Shown here: positions 53,493-62,835 of the stretch, in pieces
Position numbering within the stretch: position 1 is the stretch's first letter
Layout of the letters: every line of letters begins with the position of its first letter
Assembly: GCF_001857965.1 (NCBI RefSeq)
Contig: NZ_CP017774.1
Coordinates: 1,798,001-1,862,000 of the forward strand
Direction of reading: 5' to 3'
From: Flavobacterium commune
GTDB taxonomy: Bacteria > Bacteroidota > Bacteroidia > Flavobacteriales > Flavobacteriaceae
DNA: 64,000 nucleotides
Notes under the pieces: generated by a model
Told to the model about the DNA's origin: nothing
Seen by the model: only the letters and a program-made list of their open reading frames with translations
Databases searched by the model: none
Made by a program: the position numbers and the translations under genes

Positions 53493-53707
53493 TTGATTTA
53501 CCATATAAGTCATTTAAGTTTTATTCTTAATTAAAAGATCAGTTTTTGTAATAGTATAAGTTCATAGAAGATGTATTTCTAAATGATTCTTAATTTCTAA
53601 ATGGTTTAAAAAGTCAAAAGCTTATATTTTGCAATCTGCATAAGTTCATAGAAGGCAAGTCATTTCTCATATCAATTCCTTAAATTTGCACTCAAAATAA
53701 ATCCACG

Positions 53708-54160
53708 ATGAGTAATATCAGAATTACAAAACAATTTAGTTTCGAAACAGGTCATGCCTTATACGGCTACGACGGAAAGTGTAAAAACGTACATGGTCAT
53801 AGTTATAAATTGTCTGTAACGGTTATTGGAAAACCAATTACAAACCGTAATGATGTGAAATTCGGAATGGTAATCGATTTTTCGGATTTAAAAAAAATCG
53901 TCAAAGAAGAAATTGTAGATCAGTTTGATCATGCGACTGTTTTTAACGAAACAACTCCTCACGTAGAGTTGGCTCAGGAATTAAAAAACCGTGGACATCA
54001 CGTAATTTTAGTGGATTACCAGCCTACCAGTGAAAATATGGTAGTTGATTTTGCAGAAAGAATAATCAGAAGATTGCCTGAAAGAATTACGCTTTTCTCC
54101 TTAAAATTGCAGGAAACAGAATCTTCGTTTGCAGAATGGTTTGCGAGTGATAATTTGTAG
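53708..54160 (+). CDS. queD: 6-carboxy-5,6,7,8-tetrahydropterin synthase
   Basis: Early step in queuosine synthesis from dihydroneopterin triphosphate. The 150-aa product has zinc ligands His in FETGHALYGYDGKCKNVHGHSYK, split here as TGHALYGYDGKC and VHGHSY, plus Cys, FGMVIDFSDLKKIV, DQFDHATVFNE, and Glu in LQETESSFAEW. A TAAATTTG box at 53681-53688 is the promoter. lpxH follows 41 bp later. Confidence 0.95.
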   Translation: MSNIRITKQFSFETGHALYGYDGKCKNVHGHSYKLSVTVIGKPITNRNDVKFGMVIDFSDLKKIVKEEIVDQFDHATVFNETTPHVELAQELKNRGHHVILVDYQPTSENMVVDFAERIIRRLPERITLFSLKLQETESSFAEWFASDNL

Positions 54161-54196
54161 AAATTCCAATTTTTTAAATTCCAAATTCCAAGTTTA
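54161..54196. repeat. Five-unit heptad array between queD and lpxH
   Basis: Units AAATTCC, AATTTTTT (8 nt), AAATTCC, AAATTCC, AAGTTTA. It fills the 41-bp gap inside the likely operon. Confidence 0.65.
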
Positions 54197-54201
54197 TCTA
54201 A

Positions 54202-54945
54202 ATGAAAAAAGTCTATTTTGCTTCTGACCAACATTTTGGAGCGCCAACAGCCGAATCGAGTTTTCCCAGAGAACAGAAATTCGTTGCCTGGCTTGACGAA
54301 GTGAAAAAAGATGCCGAAGCCATTTTTCTTTTAGGTGATTTATTCGATTTTTGGTTTGAATACAAAACCGTAGTTCCAAAGGGTTTTGTACGTGTTTTAG
54401 GGAAACTGGCCGAAATTCGCGACAGCGGAATTCCAATTTATTTCTTCGTTGGAAATCATGATTTATGGATGAATGATTATTTTGAAAAAGAATTGAATAT
54501 TCCGGTTTTTCACGATAATAAAGAGTTCAGTTTTAACGGAAAAACCTTTCTTATAGGGCACGGAGACGGAAAAGGTCCAGGCGATTTAGGATACAAACGC
54601 ATGAAAAAAGTGTTTACCAATCCATTTTCTAAATGGCTTTTCAGGTGGCTTCATCCGGATATTGGAGTGCGTTTGGCACAATATCTTTCGGTAAAGAACA
54701 AATTGATTTCCGGAGAATCTGACGTTAAATTTTTAGGAGAAGACAATGAATGGCTAATTCTTTACGCCAAACGAAAATTAGAAACCAAACATTATAATTA
54801 TTTGGTTTTTGGTCACCGTCATTTACCAATGATTCATTCAGTAGGTAAAAACTCCGATTATGTCAATCTGGGTGATTGGATTTCGTACTTTACCTATGGA
54901 GTTTTTGACGGAGAAAATTTCGAAATCAAGACATTCGAAAATTAA
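54202..54945 (+). CDS. lpxH: UDP-2,3-diacylglucosamine diphosphatase
   Basis: Calcineurin-type phosphoesterase that makes lipid X in lipid A synthesis. The 247-aa protein has the dimetal motifs FASDQHFGAP, LLGDLFDFWFEY, FFVGNHDLWM, IGHGDGKGPGD and FGHRHLPMIH. Length is typical. It converges with a small Cys-cluster protein gene, overlapping its end by 4 bp. Confidence 0.94.
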   Translation: MKKVYFASDQHFGAPTAESSFPREQKFVAWLDEVKKDAEAIFLLGDLFDFWFEYKTVVPKGFVRVLGKLAEIRDSGIPIYFFVGNHDLWMNDYFEKELNIPVFHDNKEFSFNGKTFLIGHGDGKGPGDLGYKRMKKVFTNPFSKWLFRWLHPDIGVRLAQYLSVKNKLISGESDVKFLGEDNEWLILYAKRKLETKHYNYLVFGHRHLPMIHSVGKNSDYVNLGDWISYFTYGVFDGENFEIKTFEN

Positions 54946-55298
54946 TTTTTACCTTCTCCGTTTAAATAACTTTCCATATTTATTCTAAACAAAGTTCCGT
55001 TTACTAAATCTTTAATCTTATTCAATTCGTCCATAGAAACGGATAAATCAATTTGATACAAGGGTGTTTTTAGTAAAAATTTGCAATTGCTGTTTCTTAA
55101 GGCGCAGCCTTCGCAGCAGCTGTTTTTGGCAATACTTTCATTGATTAAATATTCAAATTCTTGGAGCTCAGTTATAGAGAAAAACAAACCTATTTCCTTG
55201 AATATCAATTGAACTTTGTTTGGAATGTTTCCTTCTTCTTTTTCCCAAAAAAAAGCTATTCCCAGACTATTTAAATAAATTTGGTGTATTTGTTCCAT
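54942..55298 (-). CDS. Small cysteine-cluster protein of unknown function
   Basis: From the ATG at 55298 it is 118 aa; the longer TTG start lies in the TATATTTG -7 box (55317-55324) and is rejected. The central segment NSCCEGCALRNSNCKFLLK has four Cys within 12 residues, suggesting a metal site. The rest is helical with no signal peptide. It overlaps the lpxH 3' end by 4 bp. No family recognised. Confidence 0.7.
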   Translation of the reverse strand: MEQIHQIYLNSLGIAFFWEKEEGNIPNKVQLIFKEIGLFFSITELQEFEYLINESIAKNSCCEGCALRNSNCKFLLKTPLYQIDLSVSMDELNKIKDLVNGTLFRINMESYLNGEGKN

Positions 55299-55389
55299 AA
55301 TTTCTAATGTATGAAACAAATATAAATATTTTATTTATATTAATTCTAAATAAAAATAATAAAGTTAGAAAGAATTTTAGAGATTTTAT

Positions 55390-56673
55390 TTATCCTTCTT
55401 TTTCATGTTCTTCGATATCTTTAGTCAAATCTAACTTTCTAAAAGATGGAGAGATAATTCCGGTAGTTAAAACCACTAAAAGCGTCATGCTTCCGCCAAA
55501 AACAACCGCTGTTACGGTTCCCATCAATCGGGCAGTCAATCCACTTTCAAAAGCACCCAACTCATTTGAAGAACCAACAAACATAGAATTTACAGCCGAA
55601 ACTCTTCCGCGCATATTGTCAGGAGTTTTAATCTGTAAAATGGTTTGGCGTATGACTACCGAAATACCATCGAAAACACCACTGAAGAATAAGGCAAAAA
55701 GGGAAACCCAAAATAGGGTAGAAAGTCCAAACACAATAATACAGACTCCGAAACCAAAAATGGCTCCCAATAATTTCATTCCTGCATTTTTACTCAGAGG
55801 AACATAAGCTGTAATTAGCATAGTTAAAAACGCCCCGACAGCTGGTGCTGCTCTTAGGAATCCGAAACCTTCCGGTCCTACTTTTAGAATGTCCTGAGCA
55901 AAAATAGGTAATAAGGCTACGGCGCCTCCAAAGAGAACTGCAACCATATCCAGAGTAATAGCCCCTAGAACCGTTTTATTATTGAAAACAAATTTAATAC
56001 CTTCGGTCAAACTTTGCATTACAGGCTCTCCAATTTTTGGATTTAAAATAGGTTTTTCACTTATTTGGGACAAGGCTAACAGGGCCATTATCGAACAGGC
56101 AAAAACCAGACATAACGACCAATGAACTCCCATTAAAGTAATTGAAAAACCAGCGACAGCAGGTCCTACAACCGAACCAATTTGCCAAACACTACTGCTC
56201 CAGGTGGCTGCATTTGGATAGACTTTTTTAGGTACAATTAGAGACAAAAGAGAAAAAATAGTTGGTCCAAGAAAGGCTCTAACTAATCCGCCTAAAAAAA
56301 CCAGAAAATAGATGGAATACAATATAATTTGTTTCGAAAATCCTTCGACTACGGCTGGCCAGGTTAGCAGGAAAAGTCCAAAGCTAATTACTGAAAAGCC
56401 AAAAATACATTTCATCAATAATCCTTTTTTCTCTTTTTGGTCAACGATATGTCCAGCAAATAAAGCTAATGAAACTGCCGGAATTACTTCCATTAAGCCG
56501 ATGATTCCTAGTGAAAGTGCATCTTTAGTGATGCTGTAAACCTGCCATTCGATAACGATAAATTGCATTGACCAGGCAAAAACCATAGCAAAGCGCAGCA
56601 ATAAAAAAGTATTAAATTCTTTGTAACGCAAGGCTGCGTAAGGGTCTTTTTTGTCTAATTTTTTGGAATTCAT
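55390..56673 (-). CDS. MFS transporter (EntS/MFS_3-like)
   Basis: A 427-aa, 12-helix major facilitator protein with FAMVFAWSMQFIVIEWQVYS at the start, a loop DQKEKKGLLMK after helix 2, and GRVSAVNSMFVGSSNELGAF in the second half, as in enterobactin-exporter-like permeases. The substrate is unknown. The ATG overlaps the recJ stop codon (TAATG), so the two are translationally coupled. Confidence 0.9.
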   Translation of the reverse strand: MNSKKLDKKDPYAALRYKEFNTFLLLRFAMVFAWSMQFIVIEWQVYSITKDALSLGIIGLMEVIPAVSLALFAGHIVDQKEKKGLLMKCIFGFSVISFGLFLLTWPAVVEGFSKQIILYSIYFLVFLGGLVRAFLGPTIFSLLSLIVPKKVYPNAATWSSSVWQIGSVVGPAVAGFSITLMGVHWSLCLVFACSIMALLALSQISEKPILNPKIGEPVMQSLTEGIKFVFNNKTVLGAITLDMVAVLFGGAVALLPIFAQDILKVGPEGFGFLRAAPAVGAFLTMLITAYVPLSKNAGMKLLGAIFGFGVCIIVFGLSTLFWVSLFALFFSGVFDGISVVIRQTILQIKTPDNMRGRVSAVNSMFVGSSNELGAFESGLTARLMGTVTAVVFGGSMTLLVVLTTGIISPSFRKLDLTKDIEEHEKEG

Positions 56674-58361
56674 TATTGAATGCTTTTTAATCGTAATTGA
56701 GTTGAAACTTTACCATTCCATTCATTTTCATCAATGCAATAAGCAATTTGAAATGTTTTTTGATTGGTGGTTAAATCGATTTTGTTCCCTAATCCAAAAC
56801 CTATAGCGGCAATGCCCTCGGAGTTATTTTGTTTTACAAATAGTTTCAAATGTTCGTCTTCTGCACCCAGTTTTTTAGCATAACCAGTATCGATAACATT
56901 TTTGGTTAAAAAAACAGGTGTCATGTTTTGAGGACCAAAAGGTTCGAATTGTTTCAGGATTCGGCTGAGTTTTGGTGTAATGTCCGAAAAGTTGATTTCG
57001 GCATCAATTTCTATTTCAGGGATTAGTTGGTCAGGATGGATGGTTTCCTGCACTTGTTTTTCAAAAGCTTCTTTGAAAACAGCATATTTTTCAGCCTTTA
57101 AAGTCATTCCTGCGGCATACATGTGTCCTCCAAATTGCTCTAAATGTTCCGAACAGGCTTCTAACGCATTGTAAACATCAAATCCTTTTACTGAGCGAGC
57201 TGAAGCAGCATATTTATCGCCACTTTTGGTAAAAACCAAGGTAGGACGATAATAAGTTTCGATTAACCGGGAAGCTACAATTCCGATAACGCCTTTGTGC
57301 CAGTCTTCCTGAAAAACTACGGTCGTAAAACGTTTTTGTTCCTGATTTTGTTCAATTTGCTGAAAAGCTTCTTTGGTAATGTGCTTGTCTAAATCTTTGC
57401 GGTCGGCATTGTATTTTTCAATTTCAGAAGCAAATTGTTGCGCTTGTTCAAAGTTAAATTCGCTTAACAATTCCACTGCATGATTGCCGTGTTTGATGCG
57501 TCCTGCGGCATTGATTCGGGGTGCAACTATAAAAACAACGTCGGTAATGTCTAATTTTTGTTTTTTTACCTGATGAATCAAAGCTTTAATTCCCGGTCTT
57601 GGATTGTTGTTGATGACTTGCAAACCAAAATAAGCCAATACCCGGTTTTCGCCAGTCATTGGAACAATATCGGCAGCAATGGCGGTGGCAACCAAATCCA
57701 AATAAGGAGCTAAATCTTCGATAGTTTGATTTCTATTCAATCCCAAAGCCTGAATGAGTTTAAAGCCAATTCCGCAACCGCATAATTCATCATAAGGATA
57801 GTTGCAATCGTTTCTCTTTGGGTCGAGAACAGCAACGGCTTCGGGTAAAGTATCTCCGGGGCGGTGGTGGTCACAAATAATGAAATCGATGTTTCGCTCT
57901 TTGGCGTAAGCCACATGATCAATCGATTTAATACCGCAATCTAGTGCAATAATTAATGAAAAACCATTGTCATCAGCAAAGTCAATTCCTTTAAAAGAAA
58001 CGCCATAACCTTCGTCATAACGATCCGGAATATAAGTGGCCACATTGGGGTAAAAACTTTTTAAATAAGAAGAAACAAGCGAAACTGCTGTTGTCCCATC
58101 TACATCATAATCCCCAAAAACAAGAATGCGTTCCTGGTTTTCGATGGCGTTTTCAATTCTTTCGATTGCCTTATCCATATCCTTCATTAGATAAGAATCG
58201 TGTAAATGTTCTAAGGAAGGACGAAAAAAATGTTTGGCTTCTTCAAAAGTTTCAATGCCGCGTTGTACTAACAATTGGGCAACAAAATCTTCAACGTTTA
58301 AGGCTTGCGCCAAATGTTTGATTTTGTCTTCCGAAGGTTTGGGTTTAAGAGTCCAACGCAT
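56673..58361 (-). CDS. recJ: Single-stranded-DNA-specific 5'-3' exonuclease
   Basis: DNA repair nuclease of 562 aa. DHH-family motifs: ILVFGDYDVDGTTAVSL, ALDCGIKS, IICDHHRPGD, ATAIAADIVPM, and the DHHA1 domain with GIVASRLIE and CSEHLEQFGGHMYAAGM, plus a C-terminal OB-like domain. It is followed by a coupled MFS gene and preceded by a double heptad array. Confidence 0.95.
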   Translation of the reverse strand: MRWTLKPKPSEDKIKHLAQALNVEDFVAQLLVQRGIETFEEAKHFFRPSLEHLHDSYLMKDMDKAIERIENAIENQERILVFGDYDVDGTTAVSLVSSYLKSFYPNVATYIPDRYDEGYGVSFKGIDFADDNGFSLIIALDCGIKSIDHVAYAKERNIDFIICDHHRPGDTLPEAVAVLDPKRNDCNYPYDELCGCGIGFKLIQALGLNRNQTIEDLAPYLDLVATAIAADIVPMTGENRVLAYFGLQVINNNPRPGIKALIHQVKKQKLDITDVVFIVAPRINAAGRIKHGNHAVELLSEFNFEQAQQFASEIEKYNADRKDLDKHITKEAFQQIEQNQEQKRFTTVVFQEDWHKGVIGIVASRLIETYYRPTLVFTKSGDKYAASARSVKGFDVYNALEACSEHLEQFGGHMYAAGMTLKAEKYAVFKEAFEKQVQETIHPDQLIPEIEIDAEINFSDITPKLSRILKQFEPFGPQNMTPVFLTKNVIDTGYAKKLGAEDEHLKLFVKQNNSEGIAAIGFGLGNKIDLTTNQKTFQIAYCIDENEWNGKVSTQLRLKSIQ

Positions 58362-58364
58362 TTG

Positions 58365-58399
58365 ATTTTAGATTTTAGATTTCAGATTTCAGAATGCAG
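58365..58399. repeat. Five-unit heptad array upstream of recJ, first half of an inverted pair
   Basis: Units ATTTTAG, ATTTTAG, ATTTCAG, ATTTCAG, AATGCAG, starting 4 bp before the recJ ATG on the minus strand. Confidence 0.75.
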
Positions 58400-58434
58400 A
58401 AATCTAAAATCTACATTCTAAAATCTAAAATATT
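58400..58434. repeat. Five-unit heptad array near hopJ, second half of an inverted pair
   Basis: Units AAATCTA, AAATCTA, CATTCTA, AAATCTA, AAATATT. It is largely complementary to the adjacent array, so the pair can fold as one hairpin, and ends next to the hopJ stop. Confidence 0.7.
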
Positions 58435-58436
58435 TT

Positions 58437-58781
58437 TTATTTTAATTCTAAAGCTGTTCCTTCAAACTGGATTCCGTCCCAACCGTGAATCATAAAATTT
58501 CTGATATTTTGGTGATTGGTTCCTTCAGGATCTCCCAATACTTCGTCACGATAAAAAGCACCAAAACAAGCTAAGGTTTCGTCTTTGGATAAGTTTTGCA
58601 ATTGGGCAAAAGCAAATAATTTACAAGAACCTGAATTGGTTCCTGCTGCATTATGGGTATTCCCATTTTGGAAAGCTGTCGGAGTAAAAAGATAATTTTC
58701 TTCGATTACAGCTATAGTTTCAGGAAAAGTGATTGCTTCTGGTGTTTCTTTTAATTTTTCTAAAAAGGCTTGTATGCTCAT
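58437..58781 (-). CDS. HopJ-type protein
   Basis: The 114-aa product matches the HopJ family along its length: ITFPETIAVIEENYLFTPTAF, FQNGNTHNAAGTNSGSCKLFAFAQL, GAFYRDEVLGDPEGTNHQNIRNFM and a final GWDGIQFEG. The family is named after a Pseudomonas type III effector, but it is widespread in free-living bacteria without type III secretion. The function here is unknown. Confidence 0.9.
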   Translation of the reverse strand: MSIQAFLEKLKETPEAITFPETIAVIEENYLFTPTAFQNGNTHNAAGTNSGSCKLFAFAQLQNLSKDETLACFGAFYRDEVLGDPEGTNHQNIRNFMIHGWDGIQFEGTALELK

Positions 58782-58828
58782 GATTTAATTTTCTGATTTT
58801 TTATTTGTACGTAATATAATTTTTGTAT

Positions 58829-59530
58829 TTAATTTAATAAGTCCATTCCCTTTTCAAACACAAATTTTACACTTTCTTTTATTAAGTGTTTATTTCCTTC
58901 TGTCAAAAAATCTTTAATGAAAATAGGTCCTTGTTTAGATATTTTTGCCCAAACAAAGGATAGCTTTTTAATTACCCATTTTTTTGATTTTTTAGTTAAG
59001 TTTTCTCTCAACTCAATTACTTCATGTAAAATGCTCTCTATCTCAAGTTTATTTTCCTCAGTTTTATATTTATCAATATTATTTTGAATGTTTTCTAAAT
59101 GCTGATCTAATAAAAGTATTTGGTTTATTTTAAGTGGATTTACAGCTGCATCTTCATCAATGATTTCAAATTCAGAATAATAATCATTTGCAAAAGCTTC
59201 CGTAATAACATCGTCAAATATTGATTTGACATTGTCATAACCTTGAAGGATATTTAACCAATCTTGAAAATCATTTTTTAACGAGTCAATAGTTGTCCAT
59301 TTTCTAATAACTTTTGTTGTAGAATCATTTTCTGGTTTACGATTTACTAAAACAGAAAGTGTAGATTGAGTTTTAAAATCTTCAATTACAAAATAGAAAT
59401 CTGAATTTTTATCTTTATCTAAAATCTTAATTAAATATTCATTTTGTGGAACGATTTCAAACATTGAAGAATGTTCTTTTAAAAATGGTTCTAATGTTTT
59501 TAAAATTTGTAATGGAATTTTCTTCTTCAT
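58829..59530 (-). CDS. Hypothetical helical protein, accessory-looking
   Basis: A 233-aa protein with no family recognised. The N-terminal part looks alpha/beta (FEIVPQNEYLIKILDKDKN), and the C-terminal half is helical with basic patches (ELRENLTKKSKKWVIKKLSFVW). No signal peptide or TM. The DNA is more AT-rich than the flanking hopJ and rsmI genes, and the gene separates two conserved genes, so it may be acquired cargo. Confidence 0.65.
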   Translation of the reverse strand: MKKKIPLQILKTLEPFLKEHSSMFEIVPQNEYLIKILDKDKNSDFYFVIEDFKTQSTLSVLVNRKPENDSTTKVIRKWTTIDSLKNDFQDWLNILQGYDNVKSIFDDVITEAFANDYYSEFEIIDEDAAVNPLKINQILLLDQHLENIQNNIDKYKTEENKLEIESILHEVIELRENLTKKSKKWVIKKLSFVWAKISKQGPIFIKDFLTEGNKHLIKESVKFVFEKGMDLLN

Positions 59531-59585
59531 ATCATCGTTTATAAAGGTGACTTATAATTAAAAAAGAAATAATTCTGTTCGAGAT

Positions 59586-60305
59586 TTATTCTTTTTCTTC
59601 TTTCGAAAATTTACTTTTCTTGGCTTCTTTAGTGATGGTTTTTCCAGCTACAACCATAACAATTTCGCCACGTGGAGCTGTTTTTTCAAAGTGAGCCAAA
59701 ACTTCTTTTGCTGTTCCCCGGCGGTTTTCTTCGTGTAATTTAGAGAGTTCTCTGGAAACACATATTTGTCGGTCTTCGCCAAAGTATGTTACAAATTCAG
59801 CCAGTGTTTTTACTAATTTATGCGGAGAAACATATAGAATCATTGTTCTGGTTTCTTCGGCTAGTTCTAAGTATCGGGTTTGACGGCCTTTTTTCTCAGG
59901 TAAAAAACCTTCGAAAACAAATTTATCATTTGGCAAGCCACTATTGACCAAGGCAGGGACAAAAGCGGTTGCGCCCGGAAGGCATTCTACGGCAATTCCG
60001 TTTTCGACACAGGCACGCGTTAAAAGAAAACCAGGATCAGAAATGGCTGGTGTCCCGGCATCCGAAATGAGTGCAATATTTTCGCCAGCTTTGAGTCGGG
60101 AAATTACATTTTCGATGGTTTTGTGCTCATTGTGCATGTGATGACTGTGCATGTGGGTGCTAATCTCGAAATGCTTTAAGAGTTTTCCGCTGGTACGTGT
60201 GTCTTCGGCAAGAATCAAGTCGGCTTCTTTTAGAATTCTAATGGCTCTAAAAGTCATGTCTTCAAGATTTCCAATGGGCGTGGGAACGATATATAATTTT
60301 GACAT
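59586..60305 (-). CDS. rsmI: 16S rRNA (cytidine-1402-2'-O)-methyltransferase
   Basis: SAM-dependent methylase of 239 aa. It has LYIVPTPIGNLEDMTFRAI at the N-terminus, ILAEDTRTSGKLL, LISDAGTPAISDPGFLL, ECLPGATAFVPALVNSGLP and FEGFLPEKKGRQ, the full tetrapyrrole-methylase-fold signature. Methylates C1402 in the ribosomal P site. Confidence 0.97.
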   Translation of the reverse strand: MSKLYIVPTPIGNLEDMTFRAIRILKEADLILAEDTRTSGKLLKHFEISTHMHSHHMHNEHKTIENVISRLKAGENIALISDAGTPAISDPGFLLTRACVENGIAVECLPGATAFVPALVNSGLPNDKFVFEGFLPEKKGRQTRYLELAEETRTMILYVSPHKLVKTLAEFVTYFGEDRQICVSRELSKLHEENRRGTAKEVLAHFEKTAPRGEIVMVVAGKTITKEAKKSKFSKEEKE

Positions 60306-60350
60306 AAGTAATTTTAAAACTTTAAACAGTGATTTACTGTTTGTGTGTTT

Positions 60351-61409
60351 TTAAAGGAATTTTTTTTCGATTAATTCCATAAAACGTTCTTCGTATTCTT
60401 CTTTTCCTTCCCAGTTATTGTAATCTGGTTTTACCATTTCGTCTATGAAACTTTTTGTTTCGTAAAAATTATCATAGGTAATTAACTGATTCATTACACG
60501 GTTGTAATCTTCGTTGCTGTTGCCAAAAAGATGTTTTACAAATGCAATGCGATCATTTAAGTCGATATCTATTCCTTTTGAGAATTTTTCATTTAGGGAA
60601 ACTGTTTTTGGACTTGATTTTTCAGTAGTTTCTATCTCTTTTTGTAGTGGAGTTTCTGTTTCTTCAATTTCTTTTCCAACCTCTTCCGCAGCTTCAACTT
60701 CTTCTATTTTTTCAAAAATAATATCTTTAGCAGGAGGAGCGGCTACCTCGTCCACTTTTACAAATTCAGGTTCGTTATAGCTTAATCCTAATAAATCTTC
60801 AAATGAGATTTGAACAGCTTCCGGTTTTTTAGCTTCTTCTAATTCTTCTGTTTCAGCTTCTTTGTCAAGTTCAAATGCAGCTTTGAATTCAGGGATTTCT
60901 ACTTCTTCTTTGGCTGTATTCTCGTCAATCTCTTCAGTTTCAATTTCAGCTTCGTCTTCAATTTCAGCTTCGTCTTCAATTTCAGGTTCTTCTTCATGGA
61001 AATCAGCTTCGTTATTTTCTAGTTCGGCTTCTTCAATAGCAATTATTTCTTCGGAAGGAATTTCGTCATCCGGGTTTTCTATCTCGGTTTCCGGAGCAAC
61101 TGTTTCTTGAACTTCTTCTGGTGTTTCCACAATTTCAGTTTCCGGGGCTAAGTTAATTTCTGTTATTTCAGTTTCAACTGTTTGAGAAGCTTTTTTGTCG
61201 TAGATGTTTTCAATTTCTTTTTCAATTTCGCTGTAGTTGCCAATTGTAGGTTTTACATCTGCATAATTTTCGTCTATAAATTTTAAAACAGAGAGTTTTT
61301 CGTAGAGTTTTTGGGTTTCCAAATACAATTGATTGATGTCGGATTTATCTTTGAGTTGTAAAATTCTGTGAGCAATGCTAATTAAATCGGCTTCTAATCT
61401 TTTTTTCAT
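60351..61409 (-). CDS. Acidic Glu-rich protein of unknown function
   Basis: A 352-aa protein in three parts: a helical N-terminus (about 1-80), a very acidic, low-complexity middle (about 85-265, with repeated EIEDEA units), and a conserved-looking C-terminus (DLNDRIAFVKHLFGNSNEDYN, then VMNQLITYDNFYETKSFID). The acidic linker is likely disordered. It lies 45 bp upstream of rsmI in the same direction and may share its transcript. Function unknown. Confidence 0.75.
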   Translation of the reverse strand: MKKRLEADLISIAHRILQLKDKSDINQLYLETQKLYEKLSVLKFIDENYADVKPTIGNYSEIEKEIENIYDKKASQTVETEITEINLAPETEIVETPEEVQETVAPETEIENPDDEIPSEEIIAIEEAELENNEADFHEEEPEIEDEAEIEDEAEIETEEIDENTAKEEVEIPEFKAAFELDKEAETEELEEAKKPEAVQISFEDLLGLSYNEPEFVKVDEVAAPPAKDIIFEKIEEVEAAEEVGKEIEETETPLQKEIETTEKSSPKTVSLNEKFSKGIDIDLNDRIAFVKHLFGNSNEDYNRVMNQLITYDNFYETKSFIDEMVKPDYNNWEGKEEYEERFMELIEKKFL

Positions 61410-61626
61410 AATAGTTAAATTATAGTATGTATTTTGGCTAATGTCTTTTTAGTTTATTTACTAGCGTAAGGCTTTAAACGATTGTTTTTAATAAAACAGT
61501 CATAAACCTTCGAATTGCTAAAAATTTTCTACTTTTGAGAATGTGTAAAAGTATAAAATCTTAAGTCGATTTATAAGTTTACAAAGTAATAAAAACTATT
61601 CATTTTTTAAGTTAGAAAAATACAAA

Positions 61627-62217
61627 ATGTTTCTCGAAAATACAGTAAATCATAAAGAGCAATTTGGTTGGATTGAAGTTATTTGCGGTTCGATGTTTTC
61701 GGGTAAAACGGAAGAATTGATTCGTCGATTAAAAAGAGCACAGTTTGCCAAACAAAAAGTAGAAATTTTCAAACCGGAAGTCGATACCCGTTACCATCAG
61801 GATATGGTAGTTTCCCATGATGCCAATGAAATTCGTTCCACACCGGTTCCCGCAGCAGCTAATATTGCTATTCTGGCTCAGGGCTGTGATGTAGTAGGCA
61901 TTGACGAAGCCCAGTTTTTTGATGACGAAATTGTGACTGTTTGCAATGATTTAGCTAACCAGGGAATCCGTGTTATTGTTGCCGGATTAGACATGGATTT
62001 CAAAGGAAATCCTTTTGGTCCCATGCCAGCTCTGATGGCAACAGCCGAATATGTAACTAAGGTTCATGCGGTGTGTACCCGAACAGGTAATTTGGCGCAT
62101 TATAGTTTCAGAAAAACAGCCAATGATAAATTAGTCTTGTTAGGAGAAACAGAGGAATACGAGCCCTTAAGTCGTGCGGCATATTTTGAAGCCATGCAGA
62201 AAAGTCAGGAAGATTAA
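61627..62217 (+). CDS. tdk: Thymidine kinase
   Basis: TK1-type salvage kinase of 196 aa: P-loop [15 protein letters not shown] (about 22-36), [14 protein letters not shown] (Walker B), [19 protein letters not shown]. The zinc lobe has lost the usual second CxxC ([17 protein letters not shown]), apparently common in this phylum. A TACTTTTG box at 61530-61537 gives a leader of about 85 nt. Confidence 0.95.
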   Translation: MFLENTVNHKEQFGWIEVICGSMFSGKTEELIRRLKRAQFAKQKVEIFKPEVDTRYHQDMVVSHDANEIRSTPVPAAANIAILAQGCDVVGIDEAQFFDDEIVTVCNDLANQGIRVIVAGLDMDFKGNPFGPMPALMATAEYVTKVHAVCTRTGNLAHYSFRKTANDKLVLLGETEEYEPLSRAAYFEAMQKSQED

Positions 62218-62331
62218 GGTTTTCCTGAAGATGAAATTAAAATTCTGTAAAAAATAAGCAGAATCATATAAAAGATTTTGGTAGGAGTTGGGTGTATCTT
62301 TGTTTAGTATTAATATTTAAAATCTTAGGTC

Positions 62332-62757
62332 ATGAAATATATGTATGTATTAGTAGCTTCTTTAATGATTATTTCTTGTAAAAAAGCGGATAAAGAAGGC
62401 GTAATGAACGATAATCAGGCAACTATCGATTCAATCAAACAAGCGAGTATTGATTCTATGAAAATGGAAATAGTAAAACAAAAGGCTATTGATTCCATGA
62501 AAATAGAAATGGAAAAACAGCAAGCAGCTAAAGAGAAAGAAGTAGTGGTTGTTAACCAAACTACTCAGGCGGCTCCGGCTCCGGAGAAGAAAAAATGGAG
62601 TAGTACTGCTAAAGGTGCTGTTATTGGTGCCGGAGTAGGTGCGGCAACAGGAGCAATTATCAGTAAGAAAAAAGGCGAAGGTGCCATTATTGGTGGTTTG
62701 GCTGGTGCTGGTGTTGGTGCGGGTACTGGAGCTATTATTGACAGTAAGAAAGAATAA
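62332..62757 (+). CDS. Glycine-zipper lipoprotein
   Basis: A 141-aa predicted lipoprotein (VASLMIISC, Cys16) with a Lys/Gln-rich helical part (about 17-85; repeated IDSMKMEIVKQ units) and a glycine-zipper domain (about 98-135: GAVIGAGVGAATGAIIS, IIGGLAGAGVGAGTGAII). Such zippers insert in or span membranes. A TATCTTTG box at 62295-62302 is the promoter. The role is unknown; envelope or stress function is possible. Confidence 0.82.
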   Translation: MKYMYVLVASLMIISCKKADKEGVMNDNQATIDSIKQASIDSMKMEIVKQKAIDSMKIEMEKQQAAKEKEVVVVNQTTQAAPAPEKKKWSSTAKGAVIGAGVGAATGAIISKKKGEGAIIGGLAGAGVGAGTGAIIDSKKE

Positions 62758-62778
62758 TAGATTGTTTTTTATATAGAA

Positions 62779-62815
62779 AAAGGCTGTTTCATGAATTTGA
62801 AACAGCCTTTCTTAT
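62779..62815. terminator. Bidirectional terminator between the lipoprotein gene and rpoN
   Basis: Perfect 13-bp arms AAAGGCTGTTTCA (62779-62791) and complement (62798-62810), loop TGAATT, A/T tracts on both sides. Confidence 0.92.
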
Positions 62816-62835
62816 TTTCGAAATAAATTAAAATG

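Noticed and set aside
53556..53654. Direct repeat ATAAGTTCATAGAAG (53556-53570 and 53640-53654)
   Set aside because: Two copies of 15 bp in the AT-rich gap before queD. It may be chance or a small duplication; no functional context was found.
60862..61110. Plus-strand Ser-rich 82-codon frame
   Set aside because: Complement of the Glu-rich low-complexity region of the acidic protein.
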